A DNA stretch of 64,000 nucleotides from Pisaster brevispinus (Eukaryota > Echinodermata > Asteroidea > Forcipulatida > Asteriidae), in contig JAMKCF010000008.1 in assembly GCA_023634235.1 (NCBI GenBank), positions 12,739,676 through 12,803,675 on the forward strand, in the 5' to 3' direction. Under the pieces are notes generated by a model. The model searched no databases. It saw only the letters and a list, made by a program, of their open reading frames with translations, and was not told the DNA's origin. Position numbers and translations under genes: made by a program. Shown here one piece after another: positions 49,301 through 57,185 of the stretch (its first letter is position 1; the number at the start of each line of letters is the position of its first letter).

Positions 49301-50763
49301 ATACTTAATAATACTTGTAATATTTTCTTATGTAGAAAAGAGGAAGAAGTATTTGTCATGGCCAAAAGCAGATGAAGAAAATGTACTGAAACATTTCAGT
49401 TCTATCATTGATGGAACTTCGAAACAGACCATTCCAAGTAAGTATAATAACATAGAATAAAGACATGCAAGAGCTTTCAAAAACCTGAAGCTATTAAACC
49501 AGTTTGCATCCATCTTAGATTGAATCCCATTGTCGGCTTATATCTTAGTATTCATCTTCAAACATCCAAGCACATGCCATTAGCTAGTCAAGATTGAGTC
49601 AAGTCAAGACTTGAAACTATAGTTTTATAAATTTATTTAACTCATGTGGACCTAAATTGATTTTTGTTCTGTTTTGGTCCGGGGCTTGGACCAAACTTGA
49701 CTTCAACACTGATGGTAACAAGATTTTCATGATGTGAGTGAATGTTTCATTCAATGAGGCGAAGCTGAGTTAAATGGAACATTCCATCTTTCTGCGACTG
49801 TAAATATTCTTTCCAATGCATGAATACAAACATATTCAATATTTGTTTTATGTGACAGATGTACAGTAAAATGAATCAAATTCAGGAGAAAAGTAAACCA
49901 ATTTTACCCACCATGGTCAATAGTTGGTACTGCCTTCGGTTGGCTTGGCTCGGCAATTGTAAGCAATCGCACGCGTGTTTGTGTGCAAACGCGCATGCAC
50001 AAGAAAAAGGCACCCTGGGCTTGCAGGGGCAGAGTGTAATTGGATGATCCTAACTGTTGAACTGGTACTATTTATACCTTTCCCATGGTTGAAAAATATA
50101 CAAATAGAGTGGAATGGGAGGAATATTACCGCGTGGTAAAACTTCCCCTCTTGAAATGGAACAGTCCAAATTTTACCAGGCAATAATATTCCTCCCATTC
50201 CACGAATTAGAGCCACCCAATATTTGTTTTATATAACTGACACACTGGCATGAGCCTTTCCAATGCCATTTTGCTGTGCGTGCCAAGCATGTACATACAT
50301 GCACATGCAAGTCTGACTTTTGGTTGCTCAATAGTGACTGGATTGGTCAAGAACCTGACTGTTGAATGGAAAATGCTATTCCCATGGGCAAATAGGACCT
50401 TTGGATTGCCAATGAGGGTGGGAGTAATAATGAATATCACATGATGTAAAGTTCCACCAATCAAATGACAAGGATCTGTATGTCAGTTATATAATACTTT
50501 TTGGGAGAAATGTGATGTGAGTTCTACCTATTAAATGTAATTTCTGTATGTCATTTATATTTAAAAAACATTGATATATTTATCCATATCTTACATGTAT
50601 GTGCCCAGGAAAACATCAAGTTGAGGAAATCCTGAGAACTGTCAAGTTCATGAAAATCTACAGATGGGAAGATGTGAGGACCAAGGTCATGAATGAAAGG
50701 GCAAAACGTCAGAGACTTATCACAAAGAGAATGAAAGAAATGACGAATCCAACTAGTGAGTAG
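34309..50763 (+). CDS. Gene B: SET methyltransferase-tyrosine recombinase fusion
   Basis: Exons: 34309-34311 (ATG only), 34695-34797, 38248-38401, 39458-39660, 40088-40146, 40594-40711, 41452-41516, 41887-41949, 43347-43430, 43772-46076, 46512-46550, 47004-47048, 47617-47673, 48474-48530, 49336-49437, 50609-50763 (TAG). The lengths sum to 3612 nt, 1203 codons plus stop, and every junction is GT-AG and phase-consistent. An extra exon at 42063-42092 is possible. Domains: KMT5A-like SET about 27-154; Ser/acidic linker to 284; 26-residue repeats 285-424; zinc motifs at about 521-542 and 599-618; tyrosine recombinase with RRGGEP at 870-875, NRHR at 995-998, GHSS at 1021-1024 and Tyr 1031; Ser/Thr microexon linker; SANT-like tail about 1119-1190. 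The start is supported by an in-frame TAG nine bases upstream of ATG. No disabling change seen. Predicted nuclear, DNA-binding, with lysine methylation and strand-transfer potential (inference). Confidence 0.8.
34695..39660 (+). CDS. Gene B SET-domain exons (KMT5A-like)
   Basis: Three exons encode the SET domain. 34695-34797 ends GFIVKESQGK and splits a Gly codon; 38248-38401 begins GLGVFATV and has YVYGGELI; 39458-39660 begins by completing a Cys codon (KL-C-YDATEPS) and holds GRLTNH, NARMKV, PTLCLF, EEVLFDYG and LPWLH. These match, in order, the G-x-G, Y-x-G, R-x-x-NH and E-x-L-x-DYG motifs of PR-Set7/KMT5A, the H4K20 monomethyltransferase family. The NHS Ser is Gly here. No pre-SET or post-SET cysteines are seen, as in KMT5A. 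The intron between the first two exons is 3.4 kb and holds the 55-bp minisatellite. Confidence 0.88.
35080..35400. mobile_element. tRNA-like SINE fragments in gene B intron 2
   Basis: Near 35210-35275 the plus strand has GTGGTGGTTA (A-box-like) and GTGGGTTCAAATCC (B box). Shared tails such as AATTGTTTGCGGTACC(C/T)(G/A)CTGCTAAT occur at 35150, 35378 and 42560, and the inverted form at 42335. TGTCTTAACCACTAGACCACCGAGCA near 35106 recurs at 42275. These are copies of one SINE family in more than one orientation. Confidence 0.65.
36445..37785. repeat. 55-bp minisatellite, about 24 copies
   Basis: Units contain ACATTTAGGAGACATTGCC, then TTGCTATGTGTAATGATT and a variable GG(G/A)GT/AT-GGACAAAATAT part. 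Copies are nearly identical; variants are single-base (G/A in GATTGGGG or GATTAGGG) or CCAATTG/CCCTTTG. The array sits inside the intron that separates the two halves of the gene B SET domain. Confidence 0.97.
40088..43430 (+). CDS. Gene B linker exons between SET and zinc/YR parts
   Basis: Six short exons: 40088-40146, 40594-40711, 41452-41516, 41887-41949, optionally 42063-42092, and 43347-43430. They encode a polar, Ser/Asp/Glu/Gln-rich, probably disordered linker. Splice sites are canonical apart from GTTGGC after 40711 and a poor GTCACC after 42092. A further acidic Ser/Asp stretch lies open at about 42612-42700 (EDDVSGSDSSDSKG...), joined to a SINE tail; it has no donor and may be a remnant or unused exon. 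Confidence 0.7.
40830..41107 (-). mobile_element. tRNA-derived SINE, near full length
   Basis: On the minus strand: GTGTCGTGGCCGAGCGGATA (A box of a Ser/Leu-type tRNA), GTGGGTTTGAATCCCGGTCG (B box), then a conserved tail with CCTTGAGCAAGACACTTAACC, CTCCACCCAGGGGT and GGGTACCTGTGAGGGCAGAG. This body is known to me as a widespread deuterostome/metazoan SINE tail. It lies in a gene B intron, opposite to the gene. Confidence 0.8.
42120..42612. mobile_element. Inverted pair of SINE copies
   Basis: A minus-strand copy (AATCCTGTATTATTAGCAGCGG at 42330, with B box GGTTCGAATCTCACCC and A box GTCTAGTGGTTAAGAC as read on the minus strand) faces a plus-strand copy of the tail (CCGCTGCTAATAATACAGGATTC near 42580). 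Both contain GATGTGTGATAAGCACTGTATACTCAGT (42170 and 42442). The pair could fold into a hairpin in the gene B pre-mRNA. Confidence 0.7.
42760..43060. repeat. Diverged tandem repeat with TGTCTCCCAAA
   Basis: Three to four units of about 80-90 bp with ATGTTTTTATGTCTCCCAAA and GCATAAAGGCCATGTATG, at about 42740, 42820, 42900 and 43000. TGTCTCCCAAA is the complement of the GGGAGACA motif found elsewhere in the window. Confidence 0.7.
43772..46076 (+). CDS. Gene B large exon: repeats, zinc motifs, tyrosine recombinase
   Basis: An uninterrupted 768-codon exon. It starts after TTTCAG at 43771 and has a donor at 46077 (GATGAAG|GTACAA); if that donor is skipped, a TAA at 46124 ends a shorter isoform. 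Order: 26-residue repeats, acidic Ser/Asp/Glu zone, C2H2-like finger (CPFCRKYM...HIQTVH), a second Cys-rich motif (CGICSGF...HKSRC), a helical DNA-binding region, then the YR catalytic core. Catalytic candidates: Arg in NARRGGEP, Arg in KNRHRVST, GHSS and Tyr in HNIYQVP. The last resembles the GHS...FYRLP motif of multicopy animal Crypton-like recombinases. The zinc motifs before the core also fit that family. Confidence 0.88.
43788..44190 (+). repeat. In-frame 78-bp coding minisatellite
   Basis: About five units of 26 codons (GSLADINSDKSLPTLRLPES, then GTKVNS); the first four are nearly identical and the last one or two degenerate (SVKSLPDLRLPDSGSLEDVN). The length is a multiple of three, so copy-number change keeps the frame. 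It lies between the linker and the zinc motifs. Confidence 0.95.
46512..48530 (+). CDS. Gene B repeated Ser/Thr microexons
   Basis: Four short exons, 46512-46550 (39 nt), 47004-47048 (45), 47617-47673 (57) and 48474-48530 (57), all symmetric phase 1-1. They encode variants of GKQ-(R)AST-SSADSTL-GHS. Each can be skipped without changing frame. Flanks also look related (a TTTTCAG acceptor and GTGAGTA(C/T) donor in the last three). They link the YR core to the C-terminal domain. Confidence 0.8.
49336..50763 (+). CDS. Gene B C-terminal SANT-like exons
   Basis: 49336-49437 reads KRKKYLSWPKADEENVLKHF then SSIIDGTSKQTIPS; 50609-50763 reads HQVEEILRTVKFM, YRWEDVRTKVMNERAKRQRL and ends TSE-TAG. The Trp, helix spacing and basic end fit a Myb/SANT-like domain and resemble the C-terminal domain I remember in the animal Crypton-like recombinase family. 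The junction is phase 1 and canonical. Near the stop the exon holds AGTGAGTAG, which also looks like a donor; whether a further exon exists is open. Confidence 0.75.
50107..50203. repeat. Inverted repeat, 97 bp
   Basis: GTGGAATGGGAGGAATATTA and CGTGGTAAAA on the left pair with TTTTACCAGG and AATATTCCTCCCATTCCAC on the right. It lies in the last intron of gene B and is probably a foldback MITE. Confidence 0.8.
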
Positions 50764-51217
50764 GTCCTGTTACTTGGTGTCTAATGCTGGACATGAAGTT
50801 ATTCATTGCATTAGAATGGTCGTGCTGGCCCATGTAAATTAAAAAAAGGATCAGAGTTCTGGAATTTCGAAAATTTCAAGTTTAGATTTAGAGGACCAAT
50901 CACTCTGAAAATCTGAACTGTGAAAAAGCTGTGAAGTAACTACTTTGTCCTTCAAAAAAGTGGATTTTTTGTGTTTTCACAGTGACAAGCAATCATTATC
51001 ACCTAAACACTTTCATTTGTTATGCATACCGTGAAAATTTCCTGAAATAACATGGGTAGTTTCACATTTATTTCAGGTGATTTTCACAGTATGCTTTATA
51101 AAAGAAAACTTTCACAGAATATCAAGAGCTCGTTTCCCTGAAAGCAACATGAAAACAAAGGTAATCATTTTATATATAGAGCAAAGAGGCAACTTCACCG
51201 CCTTTTCAAGTTGGAGA
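50764..51217. other. Gene B 3' flank
   Basis: AT-rich, no exon recognised. No clear polyadenylation signal was found close to the stop. Confidence 0.4.
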
Positions 51218-53828
51218 TTTTAGAGTTTTGGAATTTCAGAATTTCAAGTTTGGATTGAGATGAACCGTGTTATTGTTATTCAAATTGTTGTTAAAATTAT
51301 TTCTTGATCAAGATAATGTTAAATGTTAGACATTGATTCGACTTTGATCTTTTTTCCAGTTCTGAGATATTAGCCCTGTAGTATTGCTGTGTGTTAAAAA
51401 GAATCCAAAGGTCTAGGATTATTCCACTAACTAAAAGTTTCAGAATTTTGCCCTTAAAATCTCAGACTGCATAAATTTCCAATGCGACAATAGGTTTTTC
51501 TGTCAGTTGTCTTAATTGACTGTCATTGCATTCAAGCAATCATGTCAGACTTGATGTCCATTTGTGGACAAGTTTTAGGTTAATATCTGGTTTGAAGTAC
51601 ATGTAGTTCATTACAGCAGAATGTTACTGCTGGTCCATAAAGGGGAAATCAGAGAATTAGAGTTTCACATTTGAGATGGCCACAGTTTATTAAAAAAAAA
51701 TTCAACAATTACTGTTGAAGCATTGTATTAAATGATGGACATAGGTCCATTGTAAAATATTTCAAATAAGAACCACAAATTTCTTGCCACACGCAGCATG
51801 CAGTATTATTTTACTGAAATGTTTTATTGAAGTTCATGAAATGCAGGATCATTTTTATTTGTATGCATTGCCATTAATGTAATATTTATGTTTGGTTAAA
51901 GCAGCTCTAAAAATTGTGTAATTAATATTTTTTTTATATTTCTAGTGCAATGTCTCCTGTATCTGATTATTTGTCTCCAGGGTATGCATGGATTATGTAT
52001 TAGCCTACCAATTGTGTGCACATTTATTATACTCAACAAAAAGGAGAGACCTATTTTGACACTGTTCATCTGCCTGTATGAACACAAACCAGATTCAAAA
52101 GGATTATAATTTTTATTTTGTAACTGTTTGTTTTTCATATTTCTTTATTTCTTTTTAATATGAAATAAGCCAGCCCTGGTGTCTCAACCAACATATACAG
52201 CACTTGCTCTTGAAATGGTGGAAGTGCCATTATTGTTCTTTGGACTTCAGTATGGTTAAGAAATTTGTGCAATCAAGTTATTGCAGTTAGGAAAAACATT
52301 CATGTTTCTTTTTCTTCTAAGATTTCAATTATTGGACAGGTTTAAGGTTGATGATCCAAGTTTTAAAAAAAACAATCAGAGTTTTAGAATTTTGGAATTT
52401 CAAGTTTAGATTGAGATGACCCATGTTATTGTTCTTCAAATTGTTGTTAAAAAGATTTCTTAAAGGAACTATACACTTTTGGTAAAGTGTTTGCAAATCT
52501 AATCATACTTAGCAAGAATCATGAGATATAAGAAAACTTCAACCTGCGAAAGTTGCAGCTCATCATAATTCTGTTTACGAGAAAATAGTAGAAGTGCATT
52601 CTGCATTTTTGTATTTATTCCAACGGAAGCATTGTTATCTTGTGCGATCAAAACTAATTGTTCTACTCATTTCTAAACAAAAAATATAGCATTTTAGGGA
52701 ACGGCATTTCAAGGGAAGATTACCACCATGACCGTCTGTGTACCATGTCTATTGTGAGTAAATCTGTAAACGTTTACGTTTTACATCTTACCAATAGTAG
52801 GGGCTTTATAAAAGCAAGATACATATAATGTTAGATGTTATATATCGTTGGACTTTGAGCTTTTTCCAATTCTAAGATATAAGCCTTGTAGTATTGCTGT
52901 GTGTTGAAACATATCCAAAGGTCTAAGATTATTCCACTAACTGAACGTCTTAGTAATTTGCCCTTAAAATCTCAGACTGCATTAATTTCCATTGCGACAA
53001 TAGGTTTTTCTGTCAGTTGTCTTAATTGACTGTCATTGCATTCAAGCAATCATGTCAGACTTGATGTCCATTTGTGGACAAGTTTTAGGTTAATATCTGG
53101 TTTGAAGTACATGTAGTTCATTACAGCAGAATGTTACTGCTGGTCCATAAAGGGGAAATCAGAGATTTAGAGTTTCACATTTGAGATGGCCACAGTTTAT
53201 TAAAAAAAAAATCAACAATTACTGTTGAAGCATTGTATTAAATGATGGACATAGGTCCATTGTAAAATATTTCAAATAAGAACCACAAATTTCTTGCCAC
53301 ACGCAGCATGCAGTATTATTTTACTGAAATGTTTTATTGAAGTTCATGAAATGCAGGATCATTTTTATTTGTATGCATTGCCATTAATGTAATATTTATG
53401 TTTGGTTAAAGCAGCTCTAAAAATTGTGTAATTAATATTGTTTTTATATTTCTAGTGCAATGTCTCCTGTATCTGATTATTTGTCTCCAGGGTATGCATG
53501 GATTATGTATTAGCCTACCATTTGTGTGCACATTTATTATACTCAACAAAAAGGAGAGACCTATTTTGACACTGGTCATCTGCCTGTATGAACACAAACC
53601 AGATTCAAAAGGAATATAATTTTTATTTTGTAACTGTTTGTTTTTCATATTTCTTTATTTCTTTTTAATATGAAATAAGCCAGCCCTGGTGTCTCAACCA
53701 ACATATACAGCACTTGCTCTTGAAATGGTGGAAGTGCCATTATTGTTCTCTGGACTTCAGTATGGTTAAGAAATTTGTGTAATAAAGTTGTTGGAGTTAG
53801 GAAAAACATTCATGTTTCTTTTTCTTGT
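51218..53828. repeat. Tandem duplication, about 1.1 kb per copy
   Basis: Copy 1 is about 51218-52318 and copy 2 about 52379-53828. Starts: AGAGTTTTGGAATTTC and AGAGTTTTAGAATTTT. From 51357/52867 onward the offset is constant at 1510 bp with high identity through CATGTTTCTTTTTCTT. Copy 2 is longer because of the insert at about 52458-52815. Matching open frames of 80 codons on the minus strand (52138-51896 and 53648-53406) are not credible genes. Confidence 0.92.
52458..52815. mobile_element. Repeat element inserted in duplicate copy 2
   Basis: About 350 bp present in copy 2 and absent from copy 1. It begins AAAGGAACTATACACTTTTGG and ends near GGGCTTTATAAAAGC. Text such as GCGAAAGTTGCAGCTCAT and TTTACGAGAAAATAGTAG resembles a dispersed repeat I associate with echinoderm genomes. 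Exact ends and target duplication are blurred. Confidence 0.7.
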
Positions 53829-54540
53829 TTGATTATCTATTTGTACCCTCGCAGATTGTGTTTTCAATCTCCTGTCCACCAGGAGAGTGTTGGAAGATTG
53901 TAACGGGAAACCCAGAATTAAGTGAAAAGGAAATAAACACAAACATGTAAATCAGGCTTGAGGTTTTTTTAAGACGTCTGACTGAAATCAGCAAATTGTC
54001 TTCCTTGACTGCTTAGGAAGTAACATTTTATCATTTTTTAGACCTTGTAAATTAAGAACCGTGTCCATGTATGTAGCCCCCCCCCACTCCCAACTTTACC
54101 GACGCTGAACCCAACTTTATTGTTACACTCCATGAATTGCAAACTATTCCCCATCCTGCTGTATAATGCATGAAAATCCAAATGGCACTGAAACGTAATG
54201 GTAATGTTACTGCGAAGCAAACAGTTGGGTTTTTACATATATATTACAGTGTATTTGTCATTTAGGAGACTGTCTCCAAATGGTTAGTAATTGAATCACT
54301 GCCCACTTAATGACCCTCATAAGGTTTGAAAACCATTTGGGAGACCACAATTACAGCTCAAAATTATTATCATCGTAATGCAATGTTGGACTTGTTAGTT
54401 TCTTCATAAAAATGGAAGCTATTGTGCTTGTGATATGAGTCACAACGAAAAACTAAAAAATTAATATCTTAATTAGCCATAATTAGGGAAAATCTGACAA
54501 GTCTCCCAAGGGAAGACAATCTCATCATGTCTCCTTATGG

Positions 54541-54551
54541 TGCAATTTTCG

Positions 54552-54638
<87 letters not shown>

Positions 54639-54660
54639 ATATATATTATTATTATTATAT
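54541..54660. repeat. (TTA)n microsatellite
   Basis: About 85 bp of uninterrupted TTA, then TATATA-type sequence, directly before the truncated Penelope-like element. Open frames of Tyr or Ile here are artefacts. Confidence 0.95.
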
Positions 54661-54668
54661 ATATATAT

Positions 54669-55993
54669 GTGTCTCTGCCCTCAGGGGTAACAAACAATCC
54701 CGCCCCTCAGTGATACATGTTAAGGAACTCATCAGCCATATTCTCACTAAGAACAACTTTTCATTCACTGACAGGCATTTTCTACAGATACAGGGTACCG
54801 CCATGGGTACAAAAATGGCGCCCTCATATGCCAACATTTTCATGTCTGACTTAGAGGAAAAACTTCTGTCCTCTGCCCCCAGCCGCCCACTAGTTTGGTG
54901 GAGATTTATTGATGATATTTTCTCTATCTGGTGTGGTAGTCAAGACAGCTTGGTTGAGTTTATCGACCATATAAACTCATTCCACCCAACCATAAAGTTC
55001 ACTACTGAATACTCTCTAACAAGTGTTAACTTTCTAGATGTAACTATCAGTAAATCCCCTAGCGGCATTGCTACGGATGTATACAGCAAACCCACTGACA
55101 CCCACCAGTACCTTCTCTCTAACAGTTGCCACCCCAGTCACTGTAAGAAGGCAATAGCTTACAGTCAGGCCTTGCGCATAAGACGTATCTGCTCCACAGA
55201 TACCCTATACAAAAGGCGCTCATCGGACCTCAGGAAACACCTTGTTTCTAGAGGTCACAGCGAACGCAGGGTTCAACTTGCCATCAACAAGGCCCTCAGT
55301 ATACCACGCCATACTCTTTTGGCCAACAAGGGGTCCAGAAAAGTCCCGACCAATAGAGTTGCCCTGGTCACCACCTACCACCCTAACCTACCCAAACTCT
55401 CCTCAATCCTCAATGGTAGAATGGATATTCTCCATTCATCTAAGAGGATGCGCTCAGCAATCCCTGATAACCCCATGGTTGCTTTCCGCCGCCCTAAAAA
55501 TCTGGGAGACATTCTAGTCAGGGCCAAACTCCCCCCAGGCACAGGCCAAACACCACCACTAACAGAGATACAGGGTTGTCACAAGTGTACCCGCTCTAAA
55601 TGTAGAACCTGTCTCTACATCAAACCTGCACTTAAAGTGAAGAGTCATAGCACTGGCTCTTCTTACAATATCAAGACCGACTCCCTATGTAGCACACCCA
55701 ATGTGGTCTATGTTATATCTTGTAAAAGATGTGGACTACAGTATGTGGGAGAGACTAAGACCAAACTCAGTCTTCGCTTTGCAAACCATGTCTCTTCCAT
55801 AAAGACCAAGAAACTGTACCCCGTCTCCATCCACTTCAACAGCCGTAATCACAGCGTCAAAGATGTTGAACTCATCGTGATTGAGGCTTGCAATGGTGAC
55901 GACACACACCGCAAACTCAGAGAATCACACTGGATTCACCAACTCAAGACAGTCCAACCCTTTGGACTCAACGTAAACACTGGTGTTAAATAA
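54669..55993 (+). mobile_element. Penelope-like element, 5'-truncated RT plus GIY-YIG endonuclease
   Basis: One open frame to TAA at 55993. It opens inside the reverse transcriptase: QGTAMGTKMAPSYANIFM at about 54790-54843, then the catalytic FIDDIF at about 54905-54922 and VNFLDVTI. A Cys motif (CHKCTRSKCRTC) precedes the GIY-YIG endonuclease (VVYVISCKRCGLQYVGETKT at about 55707-55766, ending ESHWIHQL). RT plus C-terminal GIY-YIG is the hallmark of endonuclease-bearing Penelope-like elements. The N-terminal RT fingers are missing; the frame upstream is microsatellite, so the copy is truncated at its 5' end. The remaining frame has no stop or frameshift, implying a fairly young insertion. RT copies RNA to DNA and the nuclease nicks the target. 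Confidence 0.92.
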
Positions 55994-56684
55994 ATTCCCA
56001 TCACACTCCTTTGCTTGTTTTTTTTCTTCGATATAAAATAAATACAATAACTGTAAACAACAAGTTCTCTCCACTAGTCTATTTTTACGCTTTCTCTCTC
56101 GCTTACTTCATTGATACAAAAATAGATACAGTTATTGTCATTTACATGTTCCCTACACTTCTTCTTTTTTCTCTCTCTCAAAAAGTTTTGAAAAAAATCA
56201 ACCTGTCAATAACCCATTCCCTCTGCAGAGGAATTAACAACCTGCTCTCTCTGCAGGTTCCTCTTGCTTAGTTTTAACTTCTTACACTGATTCTTTTATT
56301 CTATAATTACTTTGATCTTGCCTCCTATTGTTAGTTGCATTTTCTTATGTGGCTTGCCCTCTAATCCTACCCTTTCATGCTTCCCGCATTGTAATACCTA
56401 CAATGCAGTACCACCTTTATGGTCCAGCGATCCAGCCTTTGACACTGACCATCCTTTGTTCTCACCTCTTGACTCTTATTGGTTCTTAGCCAGTAAATTT
56501 ACAACTCTGATTGGCTATATTTTCCCGCTTTTTTCTGGATACTCTCCCTTAATCCTTTGCTCCTCTTTTTGCTATAAATGGATATGTTTGTGTTTGTTCT
56601 TGTTTATGCCTCTGACGAAGGTCCGGATTGGATCGAAAGCTAAGGCCATCTCCCCTACTAATTTTATATTATTATTATTATATA
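55994..56684 (+). mobile_element. Penelope-like element 3' untranslated region
   Basis: Pyrimidine-rich sequence after the stop, with a possible hammerhead ribozyme near the end and an ATT-rich tail at about 56665-56684. The open frame at 56312-56779 runs past the likely element end and is not credible. Confidence 0.6.
56608..56646 (+). ncRNA. Possible minimal hammerhead ribozyme
   Basis: GCCT-CTGACGA-A-GGTCC-GGATT-GGATC-GAA-AGCT-A-AGGC. CTGACGA and GAAA fit the two conserved core strands. GGTCC/GGATC gives a 5-bp stem II, with one G-U pair and one extra A after the core. GCCT/AGGC gives stem I. Stem III is only AGCT, self-complementary, so it would need two molecules, as described for dimeric hammerheads of Penelope-like elements. 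Cleavage would follow the UA. The bulged A is non-standard, so activity is uncertain. Confidence 0.5.
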
Positions 56685-56761
56685 TAGCTAGTCATGAACC
56701 ACAAGGGAAACTGACTGGGAAATTTTATTTAAATAGTTCGGGTTTTGAACAAAGAAAAATT

Positions 56762-56834
56762 GACTGGAGCGGGACTTGAACCAACGACCTCCGGATTAAC
56801 GTACCGGCGCTCTACCAACTGAGCTATCCAGCCC
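56762..56834 (-). tRNA. tRNA-like sequence (anticodon position GTT), probably SINE or pseudo-tRNA
   Basis: Read on the minus strand: 7-bp acceptor stem GGCTGGA/TCCAGTC, D arm GCTCAGTTGGTAGAGC, B box GGTTCAAGTCC. The anticodon arm CCGGT-ACGTTAA-TCCGG has a T-T mismatch and C instead of the invariant U33, and the T stem has a mismatch. The second copy is identical, inside a repeat. A functional tRNA-Asn is therefore unlikely. Confidence 0.55.
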
Positions 56835-57079
56835 TATGTTGGCGGTCTCCCTATTAGTCAATATCTTTGTTCGGGGTGCCAGTCAGAAGCCATACAACCG
56901 TTAACTGCCGTGTAGCCAGGGATCACACCCACGTTTACGATTCAACCTGGGAAGCGGCAGCCACGGGATCACCTTAAGGGGATGCGACTTTTTAATATTA
57001 AATAGCTAGTCATGAACCACAAGGGAAACTGACTGGGAAATTTTATTTAAATAGTTCGGGTTTTGAACAAAGAAAAATT

Positions 57080-57152
57080 GACTGGAGCGGGACTTGAACC
57101 AACGACCTCCGGATTAACGTACCGGCGCTCTACCAACTGAGCTATCCAGCCC
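57080..57152 (-). tRNA. Second copy of the tRNA-like sequence
   Basis: Identical to 56762-56834 in the parts compared, offset by 318 bp, with the same departures from a functional tRNA. Confidence 0.55.
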
Positions 57153-57185
57153 TATGTTGGCGGTCTCCCTATTAGTCAATATCTT

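Larger units (their letters stand above)
56685..57185. repeat. Direct repeats of about 182 bp with tRNA-like core
   Basis: 56685-56867 and 57003-57185 are almost identical, from TAGCTAGTCATGAACCACAAG to TCCCTATTAGTCAATATCTTT, separated by about 135 bp. Both contain the tRNA-like sequence on the minus strand. Confidence 0.92.

Noticed and set aside
51896..53648. Pair of 80-codon minus-strand open frames as paralogous genes
   Set aside because: They match only because they lie in a DNA duplication; low complexity, no domain.
56312..56779. 155-codon open frame after the Penelope-like element
   Set aside because: Crosses the likely 3' end of the element into the tRNA-like repeat; no domain.
56762..57152. 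Two functional tRNA-Asn genes
   Set aside because: C at position 33, anticodon-stem and T-stem mismatches, and embedding in a duplicated repeat.
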